A DNA stretch of 19,833 nt, taken from contig JBAPOP010000091.1 of assembly GCA_049279675.1 (NCBI GenBank), positions 1 to 19,833 of the forward strand, given 5' to 3'. Within the stretch, counting starts at the first letter, position 1. Every line of letters begins with the position of its first letter. The position numbers and the translations under genes were made by a program. This stretch comes from Palsa-147 sp049279675 (GTDB taxonomy: Bacteria; Acidobacteriota; Terriglobia; Acidiferrales; UBA7541). Shown one piece after another: positions 1 through 8,180 of this stretch. Under the pieces are notes generated by a model that was given only the letters and a program-made list of their open reading frames with translations, did no database searches and had not been told where the DNA came from.

Positions 1-4
1 CTCG

Positions 5-1138
5 ATGCCCACCGATACCGACCAATACTTGGGTTGGGTCGCGCTTGCGCTGACTCCCGGTCTCGGCGCGCGGATGGCCGGCAAACTCCTCCGTCAATTC
101 GGCAGCCCGGAAGCCGTGTTCAACGCCTCACTGACCGCCCTTGAGGGTCAACGCCTTCCTGCCGCCGTCGCTCAAGCCATACACTCGCGCGAGCCCATGT
201 CCGCCGCGGCGAAGGAATTGGCGCAAGCTCAACAGGCCGGCTATCGCCTCGCTACTTGGGATGAACCCGCATACCCGCACCTTCTCCGCGAGATTTACGA
301 CCCGCCACCCCTCCTCTATGTCCGCGGAAACACAGAACTTTTAAATCGCCACTCAATTTCTATGGTCGGGGCGCGTCGTCCGACCCCCTACGGGAATCAA
401 ATGGCTGAGAGGCTAGGCAGAGATCTGGCCGCTCGAGGGTTGGTAATCGTCAGCGGATTAGCTCGCGGAATTGATGCTTGTGCACATCGTGGAGCGCTTT
501 CAACGCCAGCAGGAACGACGATCGCGGTGCTCGGTTGCGGGATAGACGTGGTATATCCCAAAGAAAATAGGAAGCTTTTCGAAGAGATCGAGCAGCGCGG
601 CGCAATCATCAGCGAGTTTCCGCTTGGCACATTTCCCGGCGCGCAGAATTTCCCGATTCGGAACCGCGTGATCGCCGGAATGTCACTCGGGGTTGTATGT
701 GTTGAGGGCGCGCAGTACTCTGGATCTCTGATCACCTCCAGGCTGGCGATGGAATTCAGCCGCGAGGTGTTTGGCGTACCAGGCAACGTAACCCAGCCGA
801 CGAGCTTCGGACCTAATCAGCTGATTAAGCAGGGGGCGAAGCTGGTGACGAGCTGGGAGGATGTCGTAGAAGAATTGCCCACGCCGGTTCGGGCCGAGTT
901 GCTGCCGGTGGAATCACCGAGCGCGCAGGAACGCGCATCGCTCGTGCAAGAGTCACTAGCGCCAGGGGAGCGCGCGCTCTACGAGCTCCTGATCGTGGAT
1001 CAAGCGCGCCACGTGGACGAAATATTGGAGTTATCGGGCATGACATCCTCCGAAGTACTGGCCGCCCTCTTCGAGCTGGAAATGAAGGGCGTAGTACGCC
1101 AGTTGCCTGGTAAGCAATTCCTGAAAGTCCTGTTGTAA
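5..1138 (+). CDS. dprA: DNA-processing protein DprA (Smf family)
   Basis: DprA binds incoming single-stranded DNA in the cytoplasm and loads RecA during natural transformation. The 377-residue protein has the usual three parts. A helical N-terminal region (about 1-65) contains the LTPGLG stretch typical of DprA. A Rossmann-like core (about 85-300) contains SGLARGIDACAHRGAL, VLGCGIDVVYP, FPIRNRVIAG, YSGSLIT and the G-N-x-LI-x-x-GA signature. A C-terminal winged helix occupies about 320-377. The ATG at 5 fits the family N-terminus, but the frame stays open to the window edge, so an upstream start cannot be excluded. It lies 95 bp upstream of topA, in a conserved dprA-topA order. The family call is near certain; an active role in competence is inferred. 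Confidence 0.95.
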   Translation: MPTDTDQYLGWVALALTPGLGARMAGKLLRQFGSPEAVFNASLTALEGQRLPAAVAQAIHSREPMSAAAKELAQAQQAGYRLATWDEPAYPHLLREIYDPPPLLYVRGNTELLNRHSISMVGARRPTPYGNQMAERLGRDLAARGLVIVSGLARGIDACAHRGALSTPAGTTIAVLGCGIDVVYPKENRKLFEEIEQRGAIISEFPLGTFPGAQNFPIRNRVIAGMSLGVVCVEGAQYSGSLITSRLAMEFSREVFGVPGNVTQPTSFGPNQLIKQGAKLVTSWEDVVEELPTPVRAELLPVESPSAQERASLVQESLAPGERALYELLIVDQARHVDEILELSGMTSSEVLAALFELEMKGVVRQLPGKQFLKVLL

Positions 1139-1233
1139 TAAATCCCCTACTTTCAGGGTTAGGATGGTGACGCACGTCGTTGCCCTGCGGCGGACTGCAG
1201 TGGCGCGTGTCGCAGTTTGAGAATCAGGAGAAT

Positions 1234-3954
1234 ATGGGACGTTCATTAGTCATAGTCGAATCGCCTGCCAAGGCGAAAACGATCAACAAATATCTGGGAC
1301 GCGACTACACCGTTAAAGCGTCCGTCGGGCACGTCATGGACTTGCCCAAGAAGACGATCGGCATTCGTCTGCCCGGTGAAGATCTGAATGGGCGCAAGAA
1401 GCGCAAAGCGGGCAAGGGCAAGAAGAAGGCAGCGGCCGACAACAAGCCCAAAGTCATGATTAGTATCGATGACGCGAAGATTTTCGAGCCGACCCTGCAA
1501 ATCATCGCGGGCAAGGGCAAGGTCATTAACGATCTCAGAAAAGCGGCCAGCACGGCGGATGCTGTGTATCTGGCTGGCGACCCTGACCGCGAAGGCGAGG
1601 CCATCTCCGCCCACCTCGCGATGGTCCTCTCCAAGCCGTCTCGCTACGCGGAAGAAGCTTCTTCTGAAAAACCGACTGCCAAGGAACTGGCCGCCGCCGC
1701 CGAAGAAGAGTCGAAGAAGGCGAAAAACGGCAAGGGCAAGAAGGCGAAGGCCAAAGCGAAAGAAGACGAAGAGATCACGATCCCGCCGACCGATCCCAAG
1801 AAAATTTTCCGCGTTACCTTCAACGAGATTACGCCGAAGGCCATCCGCGCCGCGTTCGAGCACCCGCGCCAGGTGGACACCAACCTCGTCGACGCGCAGC
1901 AGGCTCGCCGCGTTCTTGATCGCATCGTGGGCTACAAGATTTCGCCGCTGCTCTGGGACAAAGTGCGCCGCGGACTATCCGCTGGGCGCGTGCAGACCGT
2001 CGCGCTGCGCCTGATCGCCGAGCGCGAGCAAGAAATCCGCGCGTTCATTCCGAAAGAATATTGGACCATTCATGCGCTGCTTGCCGGCAGCCAGCCCCCA
2101 TCATTCGAAGCCAAGCTCAGCAAGTTCAAGGGCGAAGATATCGAGGTTTCGAATCAGGAAGAGGCCGAGCGCGTAAAGGCTGCCGTAGAGCACGCCGCGT
2201 GGCAGGTTACGAGCGTCACGCAAAAGGAAAAGAAGCGGAACGCGCCGCCGCCGTTCACAACTTCGAAGCTCCAACAGGCCGCTTACAATCGCCTGCGTTA
2301 CACGGCAAAGCGCACGATGTCTCTCGCGCAGCGGCTTTACGAAGGCGTCGAGCTTGGCAATGAGGGGTCCGTCGCGCTCATCACTTACATGCGCACGGAT
2401 TCCGTTCACGTCTCAAGCGATGCGCTCGCGCAAGTACGCGAACTGATTCCGGCGCGATTCGGCGCCGAATATCTTCCGGAGAAGCCGAACTTCTACAAAT
2501 CGAAGAAGGACGCGCAGGAAGCTCACGAAGCGTGCCGGCCCACCGACGTCGCGCGCACACCAGAAGACGTTCGCAAGTATCTCGACGAAGATATTTTCAA
2601 GCTCTACCAGCTCATCTGGCAGCGTTTCGTCGCTTCGCAAATGCTTCCGGCGATTTTCGATCAGACTACGATCGATATTTCTGCCGGCGATTACACATTC
2701 CGCGCCACCGGCTCCGTGCAGAAATTCGATGGCTACCTCGCCGTCTACCAGATCGTGCAGGATGACGAAGAAAAAGATGCGGACGACGCCGAATCGCGCG
2801 CTTTGCCGCGAGTGAGCGAAGGCGAAAGGCTCACGCTCGAAAAAATTCGCAACGATCAGCACTTCACTGAGCCGCCGCCGCGCTACACCGAAGCGACGCT
2901 CGTGAAGGAACTCGAAGAAAAAGGCATCGGCCGCCCGTCCACGTACGCCTCGATTATTTCCACCATCGTCGAGCGCGAATACGTGAACAAACTGCAAGGC
3001 CGGTTCACGCCGACGATGCTCGGCGAACGCGTCAGCGGCCTGCTGGTGAAGAGCTTTGAGGATATTTTCGACGTCACCTTCACGGCGCGACTCGAAGAAG
3101 AACTCGACGAAATCGAGGAAGGCAAACTGCCCTGGCGCGAAGCCGTCAAGGAATTCTGGCTAAAATTCATCGTGGATCTCGATCGCGCCGACGGCGAAAT
3201 GCTTTCCTACAAAGCCGGTATTGCGACCGGAAAAAAATGCGAGAAATGCGGCCAGGGCGAACTGCTCGAGAGAATCAGCCGCCACGGCTTCTTCCTCGGC
3301 TGCTCGCGGTATCCCGATTGCGATTTCATCCAGGATTTGTCGCCGGAAAACGCGAATGGCGACGCCAACGGTGAGGCGAAGACCGAATACTGTGACAACT
3401 GCGGCAAGGAAATGGCGGTCAAGCGCGGCCGATTCGGAATGTTTCTGGCTTGCACGGGCTATCCGGATTGCAAGACAACTCGGAGGCTCGTCGAAGGAAC
3501 GCGCATCGCGCACGCGCCCGACGAACCTCTCGATGAAAAATGCACTTTGTGCGGAAACGGCTTAATCAAAAAACACGGCCGCTTCGGCGAATTCATCGGC
3601 TGCTCGGGTTATCCGAGGTGCAAGTACACGCGGCCGATCACGCTCGGCATCAAATGTCCGAAATGCAACGAGGGCGAATTTGTCCGCCGCGGAACCGCGC
3701 GCGGCAAGGGGCGCGGCCGGATTTTCTACGGCTGCAGCCGCTATCCCGATTGCGATTTCACCACGCCGCACGAGCCCATTAACGAGCCGTGCCCGAAGTG
3801 CGGCGCGCCGTTCATCGTCGAGAAGCGTACGAAGCAAGGCAACTTCCGCTCGTGCATCAAGGAAGGGTGCGACTGGGAAGTTGACGTCGAGCAAGCGCCA
3901 GTGGCCGCGGGCGTTGCTGAGCCCGTTGGCGCCGGCGCGCCTGCCAAAATTTAA
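1234..3954 (+). CDS. topA: DNA topoisomerase I (type IA)
   Basis: Relaxes negative supercoils by transient single-strand cleavage. I start it at the ATG at 1234, preceded by AGGAG at 1226-1230, giving 906 aa. The in-frame ATG at 1180 would add 18 residues ahead of the conserved GRSLVIVESPAKAKTI start. In the 906-aa numbering, the Toprim acidic residues are E9 and the DPDREGE motif (D116, D118). The catalytic tyrosine is Y385 in ITYMRTDS. GIGRPSTYA and TPTMLGERV follow as expected. The C-terminus has five zinc-ribbon Cys4 modules, beginning near residues 669, 720, 770, 808 and 853; the last is the most divergent. Two Lys/Ala/Glu-rich insertions (about 52-74 and 135-189) interrupt the Toprim half and are absent from E. 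coli TopA. Confidence 0.97.
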   Translation: MGRSLVIVESPAKAKTINKYLGRDYTVKASVGHVMDLPKKTIGIRLPGEDLNGRKKRKAGKGKKKAAADNKPKVMISIDDAKIFEPTLQIIAGKGKVINDLRKAASTADAVYLAGDPDREGEAISAHLAMVLSKPSRYAEEASSEKPTAKELAAAAEEESKKAKNGKGKKAKAKAKEDEEITIPPTDPKKIFRVTFNEITPKAIRAAFEHPRQVDTNLVDAQQARRVLDRIVGYKISPLLWDKVRRGLSAGRVQTVALRLIAEREQEIRAFIPKEYWTIHALLAGSQPPSFEAKLSKFKGEDIEVSNQEEAERVKAAVEHAAWQVTSVTQKEKKRNAPPPFTTSKLQQAAYNRLRYTAKRTMSLAQRLYEGVELGNEGSVALITYMRTDSVHVSSDALAQVRELIPARFGAEYLPEKPNFYKSKKDAQEAHEACRPTDVARTPEDVRKYLDEDIFKLYQLIWQRFVASQMLPAIFDQTTIDISAGDYTFRATGSVQKFDGYLAVYQIVQDDEEKDADDAESRALPRVSEGERLTLEKIRNDQHFTEPPPRYTEATLVKELEEKGIGRPSTYASIISTIVEREYVNKLQGRFTPTMLGERVSGLLVKSFEDIFDVTFTARLEEELDEIEEGKLPWREAVKEFWLKFIVDLDRADGEMLSYKAGIATGKKCEKCGQGELLERISRHGFFLGCSRYPDCDFIQDLSPENANGDANGEAKTEYCDNCGKEMAVKRGRFGMFLACTGYPDCKTTRRLVEGTRIAHAPDEPLDEKCTLCGNGLIKKHGRFGEFIGCSGYPRCKYTRPITLGIKCPKCNEGEFVRRGTARGKGRGRIFYGCSRYPDCDFTTPHEPINEPCPKCGAPFIVEKRTKQGNFRSCIKEGCDWEVDVEQAPVAAGVAEPVGAGAPAKI

Positions 3955-4017
3955 CCCGCGTCAAATCCTATTTCATTCCGAATATCTGTCGGCGCACGAC
4001 GCATGCGCCGTTGCTTT

Positions 4018-4045
4018 CGTAGGGCCGGCCGGCAGGCCGGCCTTT
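4018..4045 (+). repeat. GTAGGG-headed hairpin repeat, copy 1
   Basis: CGTAGGG is followed by two GGCCGGCC arms around a GGCA tetraloop, then TTT. A near-identical copy in inverted orientation occurs at 13192-13218. The copy lies in the topA-xerC gap. It is a REP-like intergenic palindrome, and a structured RNA or terminator role is possible. Confidence 0.7.
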
Positions 4046-4141
4046 CCAACATTTTCTCAATCAGCGTCGGCGGCAATGGCGAGACGCACTTGCACCTCGG
4101 CCAATGTCGTTCAATCCTGGAACACACTTGCTTCCGTCCGC

Positions 4142-4169
4142 TTCGCTGCCTGCAACGGCGTCCTATAAT
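4142..4169 (+). promoter_or_regulatory. possible promoter of xerC
   Basis: A perfect TATAAT at 4164-4169 lies 17 nt before the xerC start codon. A weak -35 candidate, TTCGCT at 4142-4147, is 16 nt upstream. The transcript would then have a very short leader. The -10 match is seen; promoter function is inferred. Confidence 0.4.
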
Positions 4170-4186
4170 TCGTCCGGATTAGTCGC

Positions 4187-5155
4187 ATGAAAGTAAAAGA
4201 AGCCATCGAAAAGTATCTCGTCCACATGCAGTACGTGCGCAACGCTTCGCCCGAGACGCTGCGCAAATACCGGACGGATCTCGAGCAATTTCTCGAATTC
4301 ATCACGCCGCCGGGAGAGAAAACGTTGCCGCTCGTCGAAGTGGATCATCGCGTGATCCGGGAATTTGTCGCGCATCTTCTCGATCGCCAACTGCAAAAAA
4401 CATCCATCGCGCGCAAGCTCGCGGCTCTGCGCTCATTTTTCAAATTCTGCGTAACGCAGAAATTGATTGCTCAAAATACCGCGCGGCTTGTCTCCTCGCC
4501 GAAGCTCCCGAGGCGATTGCCCGACGTGCTCTCGCCGGAGGAAATGGGCGGACTGCTCGACGGCATCGAGAGCTCGGGCGCAAAAGCGATTGCCAAGGAC
4601 ACGAGGCGGCTGACGCCGAAACGGCGCAAGGACGAGCTGCTCATGCTGAAGCGCGATCGCGCCATTCTCGAATTGCTTTACGCTTCCGGCGTGCGCGTTA
4701 GCGAATTGACGGGAATGAATCTCGGCGATTTCGATTTCAACTCGCAGATCATTCGCGTCCTCGGCAAAGGCCGCAAGGAACGCATCGTGCCGTACGGTTC
4801 AAAAGCGCGCGAAGCGCTCGAAGCCTACTGGCCAGTGCGCGAGCGAATTCTCTACGAATGGCCCGACGCTTGCGATCCCGATGCAGTCTTTCTGGGCAAG
4901 CACGGCACGCGTCTCGACGTCCACACCATTCGCACGATCATCAAAAAATACGCGAAGCTATTCGGCGTGTCGTGGAATCTGCACCCGCACTCGTTCCGCC
5001 ACGCTTTCGCCACGCACCTGCTCGGCGATGGCGCCGACCTCCGCGCCATTCAGGAACTCCTCGGCCACAAATCGCTCTCGACCACGCAGCGCTACACGCA
5101 AGCGTCGATCGAGCAGCTGATGACCATCTACGACAAAGCCCACCCGCATTCGTGA
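4187..5155 (+). CDS. xerC: tyrosine recombinase XerC/XerD family
   Basis: Site-specific recombinase that, with a partner, resolves chromosome dimers at dif. The 322 aa protein has an N-terminal SAM-like DNA-binding domain (about 1-100) and a C-terminal catalytic domain with a full active site: R170 (ASGVRVSEL), K194 (LGKGRKER), H268 and R271 (HPHSFRHAFATH), H294 (LGHKSLSTT) and the nucleophile Y303 (QRYTQ). Residues about 129-153 form a basic insertion of roughly 20 residues just before the catalytic arginine segment, where XerC and XerD normally have a short loop. The symbol rests on position: dprA-topA-(trmFO)-xerC is a conserved order in Firmicutes, here without trmFO. XerD is the alternative. 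The next gene starts 105 bp downstream. Confidence 0.9.
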   Translation: MKVKEAIEKYLVHMQYVRNASPETLRKYRTDLEQFLEFITPPGEKTLPLVEVDHRVIREFVAHLLDRQLQKTSIARKLAALRSFFKFCVTQKLIAQNTARLVSSPKLPRRLPDVLSPEEMGGLLDGIESSGAKAIAKDTRRLTPKRRKDELLMLKRDRAILELLYASGVRVSELTGMNLGDFDFNSQIIRVLGKGRKERIVPYGSKAREALEAYWPVRERILYEWPDACDPDAVFLGKHGTRLDVHTIRTIIKKYAKLFGVSWNLHPHSFRHAFATHLLGDGADLRAIQELLGHKSLSTTQRYTQASIEQLMTIYDKAHPHS

Positions 5156-5231
5156 CCTACGGTACGGATCCTTGTCCAAGTAGCTCCTTTTGTCGAGGAT
5201 CAGGGGCATGTGTTCCACCGTCGGTTAAGTG

Positions 5232-5258
5232 TTACCACACTTGTGGTAATATATTACC
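5232..5258 (+). promoter_or_regulatory. double palindromic operator of the HEPN/MNT cassette
   Basis: Two perfect palindromes share a central half-site. TTACCACA-CT-TGTGGTAA occupies 5232-5249, and GGTAATATATTACC occupies 5245-5258. The second ends 2 bp before the ATG at 5261. A TAATAT/TATATT -10-like element is embedded in it, and TTAAGT at 5225 is a weak -35 candidate. No Shine-Dalgarno sequence separates it from the start, so the transcript may be leaderless. The winged-helix domain of the adjacent protein is the obvious candidate repressor. Confidence 0.65.
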
Positions 5259-5260
5259 GT

Positions 5261-5815
5261 ATGCTCGATTTACATTCGAAGATCCGCCAGCGGCTGCTGG
5301 CGTTCTACTTCACGAATCCGGCCGCTCGCCTTCATCTCAGAGATCTCGCAGAGCGGCTCAGCGTTGACCCGTCTAACTTGTCCAAAGAGTTAGCGCGGCT
5401 GGAGCACGCGGGGCTGTTTCGGTCGGAAGTGAGCGGCCGGCAGAAGTATTTTCAACTCAACCGCGAGTATGCTCTGTTTCGCGAGGTGCGTGGCATCGTG
5501 GCGAAGACCATTGGCGCGGCGCCCCTCGTCGCAAAGTCCTTCAAAAGCGTGGGAGGAATCGCCGAGGCATATTTGTACGGTTCGTTCGCGCGGAACCAAC
5601 AGGACGCCTCGAGCGACATTGATATTCTGGTGATCGGCGAGCCGAAAGGTGACGCGCTGGCGGAAGCGGTTCAGAAACTCGAACGGCAACTCGGGCGGGA
5701 GATTAATTACACCGTCCTCAGCCGAAAGGAATTCAATACGCGCCGCGCCAGGAAGGATGCATTCCTGGAAAACGTCTGGCACAACACGCGGGTCGCGCTC
5801 GTCGGAACAGCATGA
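5261..5815 (+). CDS. winged-helix/MNT-type nucleotidyltransferase, antitoxin of a HEPN/MNT pair
   Basis: 184 aa from the ATG at 5261. An in-frame GTG at 5210 would add 17 residues but would read through the palindromic operator, so I prefer the downstream start. Residues about 8-65 form a winged-helix DNA-binding domain (LRDLAERLSVDPSNLSKELA). Residues about 95-175 are a minimal polymerase-beta-type nucleotidyltransferase, with GSFAR at 107-111 and the metal-binding SDID (D119, D121); E147 is a possible third carboxylate. MNT proteins in HEPN/MNT (type VII) pairs neutralise the toxin by transferring nucleotides to it. The gene overlaps the HEPN gene by 4 bp (ATGA), so the two are probably translationally coupled. 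The DNA-binding domain suggests autorepression. The toxin-antitoxin role is inferred from domains and arrangement. Confidence 0.85.
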   Translation: MLDLHSKIRQRLLAFYFTNPAARLHLRDLAERLSVDPSNLSKELARLEHAGLFRSEVSGRQKYFQLNREYALFREVRGIVAKTIGAAPLVAKSFKSVGGIAEAYLYGSFARNQQDASSDIDILVIGEPKGDALAEAVQKLERQLGREINYTVLSRKEFNTRRARKDAFLENVWHNTRVALVGTA

Positions 5816-6225
5816 AGAAGCTCCAGCCGCACAGAATTGACTGGGCGCAGATTGAGCGCTTCCTCGCGAGCGCCAGCAAGAAGCTCACCTCGGCCCATAA
5901 AATACTAGCCTTCGATGACGAAGCTGCACTCCAACAAGCTTACGAAGCGATGCTCAAGGCTTCGCTCGGATTCATGTTCAGCCACGGGTTCCGCGCCAGA
6001 AGCCAACCCGGACACCACATTGCGATAATTGATTTCGTCCGGGCACGGCTCGACAAGAAAAATAGCCGATTGCTGGCAGTGTTCGATCGGCTTCGACGGA
6101 AGCGGAATCTGGCGCTGTATGACGACGCCGGCTTTATTTCCCATCGCGACGCGGAAGAAGCCCTTGGGGCCGCTCGCGATTATTTGGCCGCGATCAGTCA
6201 AGACATTGATGCTCGAAAGCTGTGA
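5812..6225 (+). CDS. HEPN-domain protein, probable RNase toxin of a HEPN/MNT pair
   Basis: 137 aa, mostly helical, with the layout of HEPN proteins: two helices carrying the AYEAMLKASLGFMFSHGFRA segment, then a C-terminal helix with the family motif. The motif reads R98-N-L-A-L-Y103-D. The arginine-asparagine of the HEPN R-x4-6-H active site is present, but tyrosine stands where histidine is usual, as in some HEPN subgroups. HEPN toxins cleave RNA and are held inactive by the paired nucleotidyltransferase. It starts inside the stop codon of the preceding MNT gene and is followed 25 bp later by a hairpin terminator, so the two genes form a complete cassette. Toxic activity cannot be judged from sequence, given the altered motif. 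Confidence 0.8.
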   Translation: MKKLQPHRIDWAQIERFLASASKKLTSAHKILAFDDEAALQQAYEAMLKASLGFMFSHGFRARSQPGHHIAIIDFVRARLDKKNSRLLAVFDRLRRKRNLALYDDAGFISHRDAEEALGAARDYLAAISQDIDARKL

Positions 6226-6250
6226 CTCCTCCGCCCTCATTCTGTGGCGA

Positions 6251-6284
6251 TTGATGATACGCCTTTCTCGGCGCATCAATTTTT
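6251..6284 (+). terminator. probable intrinsic terminator after the HEPN/MNT cassette
   Basis: TTGATG pairs with CATCAA and CGCC pairs with GGCG around a 6-nt loop. A 3-nt ATA bulge interrupts the left arm, and five T residues follow. It lies 25 bp after the HEPN stop codon. Confidence 0.65.
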
Positions 6285-6392
6285 GAGAAAATCTGCCGCC
6301 GTGGGTGTAACGGCGCCCGGCGGGACGCGTCGAAGTAAACATCGGCCGCAAAAACTTCGGCAGCAATATTCGTTCGAGAAAGAAGAGTGCGA

Positions 6393-8180
6393 ATGCTCAA
6401 GTCCGCGTGTGTGGTTTGCCTGATTGCCGGAAGCTTCGTGATGATGAGCGGACTCGGGGCAACGCGAGCGCTGCCGGCCAATCGCGTCTCGCAGTCCGCT
6501 GAGGCGCACGCGGCGTGGAATTCGCTCGCGGATGAATATTTCGAGCACGGCTACTTTAAATTCAACCCAACTGCGGGAACGAGCGCGGGCCTGCATCAAT
6601 ATGATCCGATTCTCGAGGATTATTCACACGCTTCCGTCGATCGGCAAATTAATACTCTGCACGAGTACGAGACGCGCGTAGCCGCATTCGATGTTTCGAC
6701 GCTCGATGAGACAGAAGCCGCCGACCAACAGCTGGTCCTCAACAACATCCTTGGCACGTTGCTTACGCTCGAGACGATTCGCCCGTGGGAAAAAAATCCG
6801 GATATTTATTCGAGCGGCATTGCCGCCAGCGCGTTTACCATCATGAGCCGCCGCTTCGCTTCGCCGGACGACCGGCTGCGCTCGCTCGTTGCGCGCGAGA
6901 AGCAAATGCCCGCAGTTTTCTCCGCCGCACTTGAAAATCTCAAGAATCCGCCGCGCATTTACACACAGATCGCCGTCGAGCAGCTTCCCGGAATCATCGA
7001 TTTCTTTCGCAAGGATGTTCCTGTCGCGTTTGCCGATGCCACGGACGCATCACTGAAAGCAGATTTTGCAAAATCCAACGCCACCGTCATCGCCGCGCTC
7101 GAAGGCTACCAACGCTGGCTGAAATCCGATCTGCTTCCGCGTTCTCAGGGTGATTTTCGAATCGGCGCCGATACCTTTTCGCAGAAACTTCTCTTCGACG
7201 AAATGGTGAGCATTCCACTCGACAGGCTGCTTGAAATCGGCTGGGCCGATCTGCGCAAGAATCAGGCGGCTTTCGGCGCGATCGCGAAAGAAATCGATCC
7301 CGCGAAATCGCCGCGCCAGGTACTCGCTGAGTTGCAGGCGGATCATCCCGCGCCCGATCATCTGCTCCAAAGCTTCCGCGACACTTTCGACGGCCTTATC
7401 GCGTTCATCCAAGAGAAGCACATTATCGGAATTCCCTCGACGGTTCGCCCGACGCTCGAGGAAACGCCGCCTTTCGAGCGCGCCACCACGTTCGCCTCGA
7501 TGGACACTCCAGGCCCGTTCGAGCGCGTCGCCACCGAGGCCTACTTCAACGTCACGGTTCCCGACAAGCACGATCCACCGGCCGAAGTCGCAGGACTCAT
7601 GGCGAGCTTCAATCGCGGCACGATCGTCAGCACAGCGGTTCACGAAGCTTATCCGGGCCACTACGTGCAGTTCTTATGGATGCACGACGCTCCGACGAAA
7701 GTCCGCAAGCTGCTCGGCGCGAATTCGAATGCGGAAGGCTGGGCGCACTATTGCGAGCAGATGATGCTCGACGAAGGCTATGGCCAGCCCGGCGCCGGCG
7801 CGAAAAATGAACGAGAGGCGAAATTGCTGCGCCTCGGCCAGCTTGAGGACGCGCTCCTCCGCAACGCGCGCTTTATCATTGGAATCCAGATGCACAGCGG
7901 CAAGATGAGTTTCGATCAAGCCGTCGCATTTTTCGTGAAGGAAGGCTATCAATCGCGGGAAACGGCTATCGTCGAAACCAAGCGCGGCACATCCGACCCG
8001 ACTTACCTCTATTACACGCTTGGCAAACTCCAAATCATGAAGCTTCGGGAGGATCTGCGAAAGAAAGAGGGCTCGGCTTTCTCGCTAGAAAAATTCCACA
8101 ACGACTTCATGAAGCAGGGTTTCCCGCCGATCAAGATCGTCCGCCAGGCGCTTCTCGGTGACGATTCGCCGACGCTCTAA
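6393..8180 (+). CDS. secreted DUF885 family protein, putative zinc metallopeptidase
   Basis: 595 aa from the ATG at 6393, which has AAGAG just upstream; a GTG two codons earlier (6387) is the alternative. Residues about 1-29 form a signal peptide: K4, a hydrophobic core, and cleavage near RALPA. The rest is a DUF885 domain. It contains HEAYPGH (H417, E418, H423), the likely zinc-binding helix, and downstream EGWAHYCEQMM with E448 as the probable third ligand. This is the layout of gluzincin-like metallopeptidases. DUF885 members are mostly uncharacterised, so peptidase activity is inferred from the motif. The protein is probably periplasmic or extracytoplasmic. Its stop codon overlaps that of the convergent aldo/keto reductase gene, so no intergenic terminator separates them. 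Confidence 0.88.
   Translation: MLKSACVVCLIAGSFVMMSGLGATRALPANRVSQSAEAHAAWNSLADEYFEHGYFKFNPTAGTSAGLHQYDPILEDYSHASVDRQINTLHEYETRVAAFDVSTLDETEAADQQLVLNNILGTLLTLETIRPWEKNPDIYSSGIAASAFTIMSRRFASPDDRLRSLVAREKQMPAVFSAALENLKNPPRIYTQIAVEQLPGIIDFFRKDVPVAFADATDASLKADFAKSNATVIAALEGYQRWLKSDLLPRSQGDFRIGADTFSQKLLFDEMVSIPLDRLLEIGWADLRKNQAAFGAIAKEIDPAKSPRQVLAELQADHPAPDHLLQSFRDTFDGLIAFIQEKHIIGIPSTVRPTLEETPPFERATTFASMDTPGPFERVATEAYFNVTVPDKHDPPAEVAGLMASFNRGTIVSTAVHEAYPGHYVQFLWMHDAPTKVRKLLGANSNAEGWAHYCEQMMLDEGYGQPGAGAKNEREAKLLRLGQLEDALLRNARFIIGIQMHSGKMSFDQAVAFFVKEGYQSRETAIVETKRGTSDPTYLYYTLGKLQIMKLREDLRKKEGSAFSLEKFHNDFMKQGFPPIKIVRQALLGDDSPTL

Noticed and set aside
1180..1233. Upstream in-frame start of topA adding 18 residues
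   Set aside because: The added residues precede the conserved GRSLVIVESPAKAK start, and AGGAG lies next to the ATG at 1234.
5210..5260. GTG start 17 codons upstream for the MNT protein
   Set aside because: It would translate the palindromic operator, and the added residues have no family support.
6752..6770. Possible sigma54 -24/-12 promoter (TGGCACGTTGCTT) in the DUF885 gene
   Set aside because: The spacing between the GG and GC elements is wrong and it lies inside a coding region.
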